A stretch of DNA of 16,268 nucleotides from contig CAINVI010000125.1 in NCBI GenBank assembly GCA_903854075.1, forward strand, positions 1-16,268, read 5' to 3'. A program made the translations under genes and the position numbers. Positions within the stretch are counted from its first letter, which is position 1; each line of letters opens with the position of its first letter. The stretch is from Candidatus Pollutiaquabacter sp. (GTDB lineage Bacteria > Bacteroidota > Bacteroidia > AKYH767-A > 2013-40CM-41-45). Positions 1 through 7,644 of this stretch are shown here, one piece after another. A model generated the notes under the pieces. It worked only from the letters and a program-made list of their open reading frames with translations, ran no database searches and was not told where the DNA came from.

Positions 1-267
1 AACGCTTTTTACAACGATGAGCTGGTCAACGATGTGGGTAATATTGGAACGGATAAAGAATTCACCATTCTTGAGTTGGCTAAAACCATTATCAAGCTGA
101 CTGACTCCCGTTCGCAGATCATTCATTTACCGTCCCTGAAAGAAGGTGACATGACCCGTCGTTGTCCGGATGTTACCAAGATGCGTCAATTGTTGAACCG
201 CGATTTTACGACGCTTGAAGATGGTATCTCCAAAATTCTGCAGAACAGTAATTTCGTAATGGCCTAA
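1..267 (+). CDS. NAD-dependent epimerase/dehydratase, C-terminal fragment (UDP-glucuronate decarboxylase-like)
   Basis: The reading frame is open from the first base of the window to a TAA at 265-267, giving 88 residues; the 5' part lies outside. An in-frame ATG at 34 is not a plausible start because homologous sequence (NAFYNDELVNDVGNIG) continues upstream of it. The pattern 'NIG...EFTILELA', then 'LPSLKEGDMTRRCPDVTKMRQLL', then a final helix is typical of the C-terminal substrate-binding lobe of extended SDR nucleotide-sugar enzymes, where the 'D.T+R.PD..K' segment follows the last beta-strand. UDP-glucuronate decarboxylase or a dTDP-glucose 4,6-dehydratase relative fits best. The cofactor-binding and catalytic residues are outside the window, so the exact reaction cannot be fixed. 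The likely role is cytoplasmic supply of sugars for surface polysaccharide. Confidence 0.8.
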   Translation, partial: NAFYNDELVNDVGNIGTDKEFTILELAKTIIKLTDSRSQIIHLPSLKEGDMTRRCPDVTKMRQLLNRDFTTLEDGISKILQNSNFVMA

Positions 268-329
268 CCGGCTGTTTGAACTTCTTTTACTGGCGATTGT
301 TCTGAGGGCGAACCGTCGTCCTATTTCCA

Positions 330-337
330 TACCTTCG
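330..337 (+). promoter_or_regulatory. Putative -7 promoter element of the polyprenyl synthase gene
   Basis: TACCTTCG matches the Bacteroidota -7 consensus TAnnTTTG except for one base, and ends four bases before the ATG at 342. No TTTG box is seen at the usual spacing upstream. If real, transcription would begin at or next to the start codon, giving a leaderless mRNA. Confidence 0.35.
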
Positions 338-341
338 TCGT

Positions 342-1316
342 ATGAATGATCCCCGTCATTATCAACAGTTGATCGAACAACGACTTTCAACACTGGAGTT
401 GGGCAGTCGTCCGCCGGAGTTGTATGATCCGATCCGCTATATGCTCGCGCTTGGTGGTAAGAGGATGCGTCCTGCGCTTTTGCTCATGGCCAATGAGATG
501 TTCGGTGGAAATACCGAAACGTCCATAGGGCCGGCCTTGGGCATCGAGGTCTTCCATAACTTCACGTTACTCCACGATGATATCATGGATAAAGCGCCCT
601 TGCGTCGCAGTCAGCCCACGGTTCATACGCGTTGGAACAATGATATTGCCATTCTTTCCGGCGATACGATGTTCGTTCATTCCTGTCAATTGATGATGCA
701 GACATCGTCCGAACTTCAGGCAGAGGTGCTTGCTGATTTTTTTAAAACAGCCATTGAAGTTTGTGAGGGACAACAGCTGGACATGAATTTCGAAAATCAG
801 CCGCACGTTTCCATCGCTGATTACATTGAAATGATTCGATTGAAAACAGCTGTTCTGTTAGGTTGTTCTTTACGCATCGGCGCACGACTAGCGGGAGCTA
901 GCGCTCTTGATGCAGACCGCTTATATCATTTTGGAACAGACCTTGGTATTGCCTTTCAACTGCACGATGATTTACTCGACGCTTACGGCGATCCTGAAAA
1001 ATTCGGCAAACAAGTAGGGGGCGATATCATCGCCAACAAGAAAACGTTTCTTATGCTGTCGGCGATAGAGTCGGCGGACATGTATACACTGGATGAATTA
1101 AACGATTGGTTGCGTCGGAAGGACTTCAACGCTGTAGAGAAAGTGGATGCAGTAAAGCGGATTTTTGAAAAGTTGGACATCCGCAGCCGCACGCAACAAG
1201 AAATTGATCGTTACTTCGATCGGGCGCTGTCTGCTTTGTCTGCTATTCCCGTAGCGGATAACCGAAAAGTTGCGTTGCGCACCTTGTCAGAGCAATTAAT
1301 GGTACGTGAGCATTGA
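342..1316 (+). CDS. Short-chain polyprenyl diphosphate synthase (trans-isoprenyl diphosphate synthase)
   Basis: This cytoplasmic enzyme condenses isopentenyl diphosphate with allylic diphosphates to make linear prenyl diphosphates for quinone, carotenoid or other lipid synthesis. The 324-residue protein has normal family length. It shows GGKRMRP at 38-44, the first aspartate-rich motif DDIMD at 79-83 followed by RR at 88-89, and the second motif DDLLD at 209-213, all needed for Mg-diphosphate binding. Lys168-Thr169 and Gln206 fall at the expected conserved sites. The residue five positions before the first DDxxD is Phe74. A bulky residue there limits chain length in known enzymes, so I infer a C15/C20 product rather than a C35-C40 quinone side chain. 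The gene lies 74 bp after the epimerase on the same strand and converges with the surface-protein gene 28 bp downstream. Confidence 0.93.
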   Translation: MNDPRHYQQLIEQRLSTLELGSRPPELYDPIRYMLALGGKRMRPALLLMANEMFGGNTETSIGPALGIEVFHNFTLLHDDIMDKAPLRRSQPTVHTRWNNDIAILSGDTMFVHSCQLMMQTSSELQAEVLADFFKTAIEVCEGQQLDMNFENQPHVSIADYIEMIRLKTAVLLGCSLRIGARLAGASALDADRLYHFGTDLGIAFQLHDDLLDAYGDPEKFGKQVGGDIIANKKTFLMLSAIESADMYTLDELNDWLRRKDFNAVEKVDAVKRIFEKLDIRSRTQQEIDRYFDRALSALSAIPVADNRKVALRTLSEQLMVREH

Positions 1317-1344
1317 GCAGCCTTAAAGCTGTGCTGGAATCTTT

Positions 1345-4300
1345 TTACTTTTCTTCCCGGATAACATGAACCCAGCCATGGAAATCGCGGCCGCGTGAAA
1401 CAAGCACGTAGTAGTAGGTATCCGAATTCAAATTGGCAGCATCCCAGTTATTCTGGTAATCCTGACTTTCAAAAACAAGTACTCCCCAACGGTCCCAGAT
1501 TTTCAGAACGCTGTTATTAGGCAGGTTGTTGATGACGAAGTAATCGTTTTTGCCCGGACTGGCAGGATACGGAGTGAATACGTTAGGTATTACGAAAGGC
1601 GAGAACTCGATCACAAGCTCATCGCTCGCTTGTTCGCAGCCTCCAACAATAGTCAAGGTCAGCACGATGGAATCTGATTCGAAGTCGGCTTCGCTCGGTT
1701 CGTAGCTGGCAAATAGCGAGGTATCGGAAGGGTAGAAGAAGCCGTTTCCGGAAGTACTCCAGACCACACCGCCTGCGTTGGTAATTGTTGGTGTTAACTG
1801 AATCGAAATTCCGCTCGTGAACGCTGCACTAAGTAGCGTGTCAGGACCTGCGTTGACCGTAGGCGGAAACGCGTAGTTGATCAACAATGTATCCTGCACA
1901 TTCAGGCACGCGCCAGTAGTGGTCAGATATATGAAGTTGAATCCGTCGGTAGTATCATTTACACCTGGAATATAACTGGTATTGTTTGAGGTGGTTCCCG
2001 GCAAGAAATTTCCGTCACCAGAGGTACTCCACACCAATCCGGTTGCGTTTTGCTGACTACCGCTCAGAGAAACGCTATCTCCGTAGCAAGCGATGATATC
2101 GTCACCGGCATCCGGTATACCGGCAGGTATCACGGTCACAGTAACAGGCGCAGTGGCTGTACATCCGGCAGTGTTGGTAACTTGTACGGTATATTCGGTG
2201 GTAGCTGCCGGCGTAACAGTGATTACTGAGTCGGTGGCACCGCCAGGTGTCCACAGATAAGTTCCGCCGCCCGTTGCAGTCAATGTAGCAGCGGTACCCT
2301 GACAAACGGAATCAGCAGAGGCTGTCGCATTGGCCGCCGGCAATGGAACGATATTTACTAGTACAAGGTCGGAATCGTCCGGGCAACCAATGGCCGCGGA
2401 AATGACAGTCAATGTGATTGTTCCGGTATCGGTATTTCCCGTCAAGTAGGTCGGAGAGATAATAGAAGGATCAGAAAATGTTCCGCTGCCGGACGTGCTC
2501 CATGCCACTGTGCCAAACGGCGCAGACGCTGTCAACAGTATTGCAGCGCCACTACAGGCGGTTACGGAATCTTGTATCGCATTTACAAAAGGACGCGGAT
2601 TGACCGTTACATTTATCAACGTAGGAGTGCTGCTGCAATTACCTAAATTCGTTGCTGTCAAGGATAGTTGATAGTTACCACTGTTCGGCCAGGTCACCGT
2701 GACTGAATCAAAGCCTTGGTTGTTGGCAGTGATTATTCCGCCGGTTGGTTGCCACGTGTAAAATGTTCCTGCTGTCGGTGGATTGATGGTATATAAAATG
2801 GAACTACCCTGACAGACCAGCGAATCTCCATTTACTGTAGGTGGAACGGGAATCGGATTTACGGAAATTAAATAGACGTAGGCTGGACCTTGACAACCGG
2901 CAGCGTTGGTTTCAAATACACTTACAGTGCCATTGCCGGCAGCGCTCCATTGCACTGTTACTGTTGGGTTTTGATTGCTGCCGATTATTGTACCGCCACT
3001 CACGGACCAATTAAACGTGGAGCCGGGCGTTGCGAATACATTATAGTTCAGTGTGCTGTTAGCGCAAGGATTAGCATTTCCGGTGACTACCGGTGCAACT
3101 GGCGCAGGACTTATAAAAACATTCAGCAACTGGGTATTCCCAATGCAGGAGTTCGCGGCAGAGTCAATCACACTGATGCTTCCGTTTCCTGAATTCCCCC
3201 AAATTACTGCTACACTGCTTGTTCCCTGACCGCTTTGTAAACTACCTCCGTTGACCGTCCATTGGTAGTTGCCATTAGCAGGACTTACGGTATAAATGAC
3301 ATTGGTTTGGTTCTGACAAACCGTATCTGTGCCGGAAATCGGACCAGTCACCGGAGTGGCTTGAACGATTACAGTAATGGTATCGATGGCGGTGCAACTG
3401 CCGCTAGTTCCGGTAACAATAAAATCATAAGGTGAACCCGCCGAGGTTAAGCCGGTAACCGTGATGCTGTCGTCCGTTGATCCTGTGCTCCAGATGTACG
3501 ATGTAGCGCCACTGGCACTAAGAACCAGCGAACCGCCTCCGCAAACAGTCGTGTCAGCACTGGTGGTCAGATTTATTCCATTCGTGACCACAACTTGTTG
3601 CGTTAATGCTGTAGTGCAACTATTTACCGGATCATTCACCGTTACTCCAAAGTCATAGATGCCTGTTCCGCAGCTACTGAAATCGAAAGTAGCTGTTGCG
3701 TTGGTCGGGTTCTGCGGGGTCACACAGGATGGAAGCTGTGTCCATACATACGTAGAGCCAGCGTTCGCTCCGGAAATAGAAATGGTGGAAGTGGCGGAAG
3801 GCGAGTTGGCACACAATAAAAGATTCGATGCGCTGATGATTGGTGGGGCCTGAATACTGACCGTATCACTGACGGTGGAGTCACAGCCGAATGCATCGCG
3901 GACAGTCAGATAGAATATTGTTGTACTGCCAACCGTGGCGGATGTTGTCAGTGCAGTAGTGTCGTTAATGACCACAGCAGGATTGCTACTGGTCCACAGG
4001 TAGGTGGTTCCTGACCCGCTCGTGCTGCCTGATCCATCAAGGGAAACGACAGCAGCACTACCTGCACAAATCAAGCCCGGACTTACAGCAGCCACTGCTG
4101 CCGGTGCCGGTCGGGAAGGAGCAAGGAAGACGGTGTCGCGAATACAACCTGCAGGACTGGTGACACGAAGCCGGATGGAGTCACTTTCGCAGGCAAATGC
4201 ACCGGTTGATGCCGCTCCAGGATTTACGATGGACGTCAGTCCACTCCAGCTAAAGCTGGCATTGGCTGTTGTGCTGGAAGCGCTGAGTTGGATATTACTG

Positions 4301-6357
4301 CAGCCGCAAAACGGAGTTACCGGAGTGACGGTTATGTTGGGCCGCTGGTTGACGGTAAGAATGAAAATATTGGTATCGACGCATGAACCGGATATACCGA
4401 TTACCGTGAACAGCGTCGTTGTAGTCGGGCTTACTACTTGCTGTGCAGCTGTAGAGTCTGTAAAAGTATACGCCGGTGTTGCTGACCAGCTGTATTGCGT
4501 ATAGTTGTTTGCGGTGATGGTAGCGGCATTTCCTTGACAAATAACTGCTGTGCCATTGATGGTTAAGTTGGAGTTATTCTGGATCGTGAAAGAAGTGGTG
4601 ATGGTATCTCTGCAACCTGTTATACCGTCATTGACAATAACTGCATAGTTATAGGTGGTTGCGACTCCTTGTAAGAAGTTAACATTTACCGTGGAGGAGT
4701 CGCTGTTGGCTCCTGAAATGGTCAAATAACTTGGCGAAGCATACCAGGAATACGTAGACCCTGCACCGGCTCCGCTTACAGTGAAAGTATTGGAAGTAGT
4801 AGGATCGGTGACGCAAAGACTGGGAATCCCCGGGGATACCGTTGGTCGGGGGCGAACGGTCACATTAGTACAGGCTGCACTGGAACTGCAGCCGGCGGCA
4901 TCGGTAACCGTAACGCAGTATGACCGAGAAGATGTGGCGGTCAGCGTTGGATTAGGAGCATTGCTGTTGCTGAGTCCGGCACTGGGCAGCCAGGAGTAGG
5001 TGAAGGGGCCGCTGCCGGAAGAGACACTGGCCGATAGAGAAACCGTACTGTTGTAACAAGCGGTGATCGTCGGCGTTGTGCTGACTACTGGACGAGGATT
5101 TACTGTAACCAACGAAGTGGCCGTACTGGTGCAGCCGAATGCATCCGTAACCGTTACTGTATAAGGATAAGTTGTTCCCGGCGATAGTCCGCTGACGGTT
5201 GTGCTGGAGCATGTCACACAACTGATAGTGCCACTTCCATTCCAACTGTAGGAATAACCGGGATTGCCTCCTACCGCCGTAACCGAAACCGTAGCCGATT
5301 GTCCTTCGCAGATAACTTGTGCTGCAGTCGAGGTAAGCAGCGGTTGTGGATTAAGGTCGATAAATGTTGTTGTTGTATCTGTGCCGCAAACCCCCGCAGC
5401 AATAAGGGTAATCTGATAGAATGTCTGAGGCCCGGTGAAGCTGTGACTAACCGACTGGCCGCTCGCGGTATTGTTTGCTCCGGAATTCGGATCGCCAAAA
5501 TTCCAGGTCCAGCTGGTCACGTTCGGGTCAGAGTACGGCGGATCGGGAAGAACCTCTGCACTTCCGGTGAATGAAACCGTGCTACCAACACAGGATTGAT
5601 TAGGACTGAATGAAATATTGGCTAAGAGTTCCTGAACAATTATATCCTGGCTCACTGTCTTGCAGCCACATTCGGTATTGCACACTCGAAGAGTAACAGT
5701 ATGAGTGCCTGGCGTTGTAAATACAATATTGGTATCCGCTCCCGAAGAGGGAATGCTGCCTCCGTTATCGATGGTCCACTCGTAGGTGACATTAGTGCCG
5801 CCCAACAAAATGGAGGTGTTGTCCAGTTGGACGTTCAATGGTAAACAGCCGTAAGATGGGTTGGTGTTGAAATTGGCGGAAGGTCGACCAACAATGGCAT
5901 TGTTAACGGAAGTAGCCTCAATGGAAAAAGCTTCCTGATTACCACTTGCGCCGTCCACCATAATATAGTAAGTCGTGTTAGCGGTTGTGTTGAAGGTAAT
6001 GGACATGGCACCACCGGTGACTGAACTGCCGGTGGTACAGTTTCCGGTGGTAGTCAATGCTCCACAGTTTCCGGTGAAAATTTCCATTTCTAACCCCGGA
6101 TTATTACCAATGTTGGTGACAGAAACCGTTGTGCTGCCGTTCGAAATAGCGGTCAAGGTGAACCAGACGTTATTGGTAACGACGCCATCGCCGCAGCTCA
6201 AGGTCTCGCCCGGGCCGGCGGTTGCGCCTTGTGTCGTGCTCGGAACGATACTGTTGGCACACAACTGAACCGCATTGGAACAATTGTTTTGCGCGTAGGT
6301 TGGGCTACACCAGCCGGTGATAACGAAAGCAATAAAAAATAGAATCCGGCGGAACAT
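1345..6357 (-). CDS. Giant secreted Ig/PKD-repeat surface protein with type B (gliding-motility-type) T9SS C-terminal domain
   Basis: This 1670-residue extracellular protein starts with a Sec signal peptide (Arg-Arg, hydrophobic core at 5-16, probable cleavage after Ala22). Residues about 24-150 form a beta-sandwich resembling pre-peptidase (PPC/CUB-like) domains. Two PKD domains follow (about 158-242 and 243-336; 'WTWNFGDP' in the second). Fifteen Ig-like or PKD-like modules then occupy 337-1587. Those at 1001-1253 are of the 'W.V.GG.I.S....V.V.W' PKD-like type, and the last three (1254-1587) share WSTSG.G.F. Residues about 1588-1670 are the C-terminal sorting domain: IPNVFTP, KIWDRWG, WD, TYYYVL and terminal GWVHVIR. 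From family knowledge this exports the protein through the type IX system and retains it at the surface; adhesion is my inference. Most modules have one cysteine near each end, suggesting a disulfide per module. Lysine and methionine are almost absent. No frameshift is seen. Confidence 0.93.
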   Translation of the reverse strand: MFRRILFFIAFVITGWCSPTYAQNNCSNAVQLCANSIVPSTTQGATAGPGETLSCGDGVVTNNVWFTLTAISNGSTTVSVTNIGNNPGLEMEIFTGNCGALTTTGNCTTGSSVTGGAMSITFNTTANTTYYIMVDGASGNQEAFSIEATSVNNAIVGRPSANFNTNPSYGCLPLNVQLDNTSILLGGTNVTYEWTIDNGGSIPSSGADTNIVFTTPGTHTVTLRVCNTECGCKTVSQDIIVQELLANISFSPNQSCVGSTVSFTGSAEVLPDPPYSDPNVTSWTWNFGDPNSGANNTASGQSVSHSFTGPQTFYQITLIAAGVCGTDTTTTFIDLNPQPLLTSTAAQVICEGQSATVSVTAVGGNPGYSYSWNGSGTISCVTCSSTTVSGLSPGTTYPYTVTVTDAFGCTSTATSLVTVNPRPVVSTTPTITACYNSTVSLSASVSSGSGPFTYSWLPSAGLSNSNAPNPTLTATSSRSYCVTVTDAAGCSSSAACTNVTVRPRPTVSPGIPSLCVTDPTTSNTFTVSGAGAGSTYSWYASPSYLTISGANSDSSTVNVNFLQGVATTYNYAVIVNDGITGCRDTITTSFTIQNNSNLTINGTAVICQGNAATITANNYTQYSWSATPAYTFTDSTAAQQVVSPTTTTLFTVIGISGSCVDTNIFILTVNQRPNITVTPVTPFCGCSNIQLSASSTTANASFSWSGLTSIVNPGAASTGAFACESDSIRLRVTSPAGCIRDTVFLAPSRPAPAAVAAVSPGLICAGSAAVVSLDGSGSTSGSGTTYLWTSSNPAVVINDTTALTTSATVGSTTIFYLTVRDAFGCDSTVSDTVSIQAPPIISASNLLLCANSPSATSTISISGANAGSTYVWTQLPSCVTPQNPTNATATFDFSSCGTGIYDFGVTVNDPVNSCTTALTQQVVVTNGINLTTSADTTVCGGGSLVLSASGATSYIWSTGSTDDSITVTGLTSAGSPYDFIVTGTSGSCTAIDTITVIVQATPVTGPISGTDTVCQNQTNVIYTVSPANGNYQWTVNGGSLQSGQGTSSVAVIWGNSGNGSISVIDSAANSCIGNTQLLNVFISPAPVAPVVTGNANPCANSTLNYNVFATPGSTFNWSVSGGTIIGSNQNPTVTVQWSAAGNGTVSVFETNAAGCQGPAYVYLISVNPIPVPPTVNGDSLVCQGSSILYTINPPTAGTFYTWQPTGGIITANNQGFDSVTVTWPNSGNYQLSLTATNLGNCSSTPTLINVTVNPRPFVNAIQDSVTACSGAAILLTASAPFGTVAWSTSGSGTFSDPSIISPTYLTGNTDTGTITLTVISAAIGCPDDSDLVLVNIVPLPAANATASADSVCQGTAATLTATGGGTYLWTPGGATDSVITVTPAATTEYTVQVTNTAGCTATAPVTVTVIPAGIPDAGDDIIACYGDSVSLSGSQQNATGLVWSTSGDGNFLPGTTSNNTSYIPGVNDTTDGFNFIYLTTTGACLNVQDTLLINYAFPPTVNAGPDTLLSAAFTSGISIQLTPTITNAGGVVWSTSGNGFFYPSDTSLFASYEPSEADFESDSIVLTLTIVGGCEQASDELVIEFSPFVIPNVFTPYPASPGKNDYFVINNLPNNSVLKIWDRWGVLVFESQDYQNNWDAANLNSDTYYYVLVSRGRDFHGWVHVIREEK

Positions 6358-6504
6358 GGAATCGGGCGGTGCTTCGAATAAGGGTTTTAGTGGTCTTTCG
6401 TCCCGAAAAGAGACACGAGAGGTTGAATGTTCTACGAAGGAGTTCCACCATAGTTACGTCCGCATCCGGACATCATTTGGAATTAGGGGTGGTTAAAGAA
6501 ATCG

Positions 6505-6512
6505 TATTTTAG
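6505..6512 (+). promoter_or_regulatory. Possible -7 element of the radical SAM gene
   Basis: TATTTTAG resembles TAnnTTTG with one mismatch and lies nine bases before the GTG start at 6522. A TTTG at 6476-6479 is upstream, but the 25-base spacing is longer than usual. This is a weak call. Confidence 0.25.
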
Positions 6513-6521
6513 CTGTCTATC

Positions 6522-7544
6522 GTGAAAAACAGCATTTCCCAACTGCTTGGATTGGCGGGTACCGTTACCCGTGCCCGACTGATCAATAGTACCAAGGTGT
6601 TGACCGGATTCTGGAGGTCCCGATTCACCGGAAATACGTCGCATCCGGGTTTGCCGATGAGCCTTTCGGTGGAACCGACGACTTCCTGCAATTTACGATG
6701 TCCGGAATGTCCCAGCGGATTGCGGTCGTTTACGCGGCCGACGGGAATGCTTGATCCAGTTTTATTCGAAAAGATTCTTCGAGAATCCTACCGACATGTT
6801 CAATACCTGACATTTTATTTTCAGGGTGAACCCTTCCTGCATCCTCAGTTTCTTGAGCTGGTCAAGCTTGCCAGGAAGTTTAACATCTATACGGTAACGT
6901 CTACCAATGGTCATTATCTCAACGAAGAGACGGCCCGTAAAATCGTAGAATCAGGACTGAACAAACTGATTGTTTCCGTGGATGGAGCAACGCAGGAAAC
7001 GTACGAGCAATACCGTATCGGCGGAACATTGGAAAAAGTGCTGGAGGGTACGCGACGAGTCGTTGACTGGAAGAAAAAACTCCGGCTTCGCACACCCGCT
7101 GTGGAACTCCAGATGCTGGTCGTCCGGCCCAACGAACATGAATTGGACGCTGTCGCGAAACAGGGTACATCAATCGGCGTGGATTCAATAGTATTTAAGA
7201 CCGCTCAAGTGTATGATTTTGAAAAAGGCCATCCGCTGATTCCAACAGATCAACGGTATTCCCGGTATGTACAACGGTCGGATGGCAGTTGGAAAATCAA
7301 AAACAGTCTGGAAAATCATTGCTGGAAGATGTGGCACTCGTGTGTTATCACATGGGATGGAAACGTGGTTCCCTGTTGTTTCGATAAGGATGCGAACTAT
7401 GTCATGGGTAATTTGAAAGAAGCGTCGCTGCGAGAAATATGGAACTCTCCGCGGTACCGGAGTTTTCGTGAACAATTATTCAACGGGCGGTCCTCCATTG
7501 ATATCTGTCGCAATTGTACCGAGGGCACCAAGGTTTTTGAATAA
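6522..7544 (+). CDS. Radical SAM protein with C-terminal SPASM domain
   Basis: This 340-residue cytoplasmic iron-sulfur enzyme has the radical SAM signature CNLRCPEC (Cys56, Cys60, Cys63), preceded by SVEPTTS, which binds the SAM-cleaving 4Fe-4S cluster. The GEP motif lies at 102-104 and a TSTNG strand at 126-130. The C-terminal SPASM-type cysteines are Cys267, Cys274, Cys285-Cys286, Cys329 and Cys332 and should hold auxiliary clusters. SPASM relatives mature peptides or modify other substrates; the substrate here is unknown and no precursor peptide is evident nearby. The GTG start at 6522 is chosen because an in-frame ATG at 6657 would begin only five residues before the motif 'EPTTSCN' and would remove the hydrophobic/basic N-terminal segment that I recall in Bacteroidota relatives. 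It is divergent from the surface-protein gene across 164 bp and is followed 100 bp later by kdsB. Confidence 0.9.
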   Translation: MKNSISQLLGLAGTVTRARLINSTKVLTGFWRSRFTGNTSHPGLPMSLSVEPTTSCNLRCPECPSGLRSFTRPTGMLDPVLFEKILRESYRHVQYLTFYFQGEPFLHPQFLELVKLARKFNIYTVTSTNGHYLNEETARKIVESGLNKLIVSVDGATQETYEQYRIGGTLEKVLEGTRRVVDWKKKLRLRTPAVELQMLVVRPNEHELDAVAKQGTSIGVDSIVFKTAQVYDFEKGHPLIPTDQRYSRYVQRSDGSWKIKNSLENHCWKMWHSCVITWDGNVVPCCFDKDANYVMGNLKEASLREIWNSPRYRSFREQLFNGRSSIDICRNCTEGTKVFE

Positions 7545-7621
7545 ACGTTACTTCCTGGTTGCCGGCGTGATCGTTAATTACTTCTTTTTTGATAGTGTAC
7601 TAACGACATAGTTGTTATTTT

Positions 7622-7629
7622 TACCTTTC
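7622..7629 (+). promoter_or_regulatory. Possible -7 element of kdsB
   Basis: TACCTTTC differs from TAnnTTTG only at the last base and ends 15 bases before the ATG at 7645. No TTTG is seen at the usual 19-base distance, so the call is tentative. Confidence 0.3.
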
Positions 7630-7644
7630 AATTCAACGGCAACT

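Noticed and set aside
1316..1350. Hairpin CAGC-CTTAAA-GCTG followed later by TTTTT after the polyprenyl synthase
   Set aside because: Only four base pairs and the T-run is about 10 bases away; too weak to call a terminator.
4004..4504. Long plus-strand open frame (166 codons) and many other frames opposite the giant surface-protein gene
   Set aside because: They arise from the Thr/Ser/Val/Gly-rich codon pattern of the repeats on the other strand, have no recognisable domains or start signals, and the minus-strand frame is a coherent 1670-residue protein with signal peptide and sorting domain.
1345..6357. Repeat array at DNA level such as CRISPR or satellite in the surface-protein gene
   Set aside because: The repetition is at protein level, with modules of different length and diverged DNA; no identical direct repeats with regular spacers were seen.
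7612..7644. TTG start extending kdsB by 11 residues
   Set aside because: The extension overlaps the possible -7 box and KdsB proteins begin directly before the IIPARYGSTR strand, matching the ATG at 7645.
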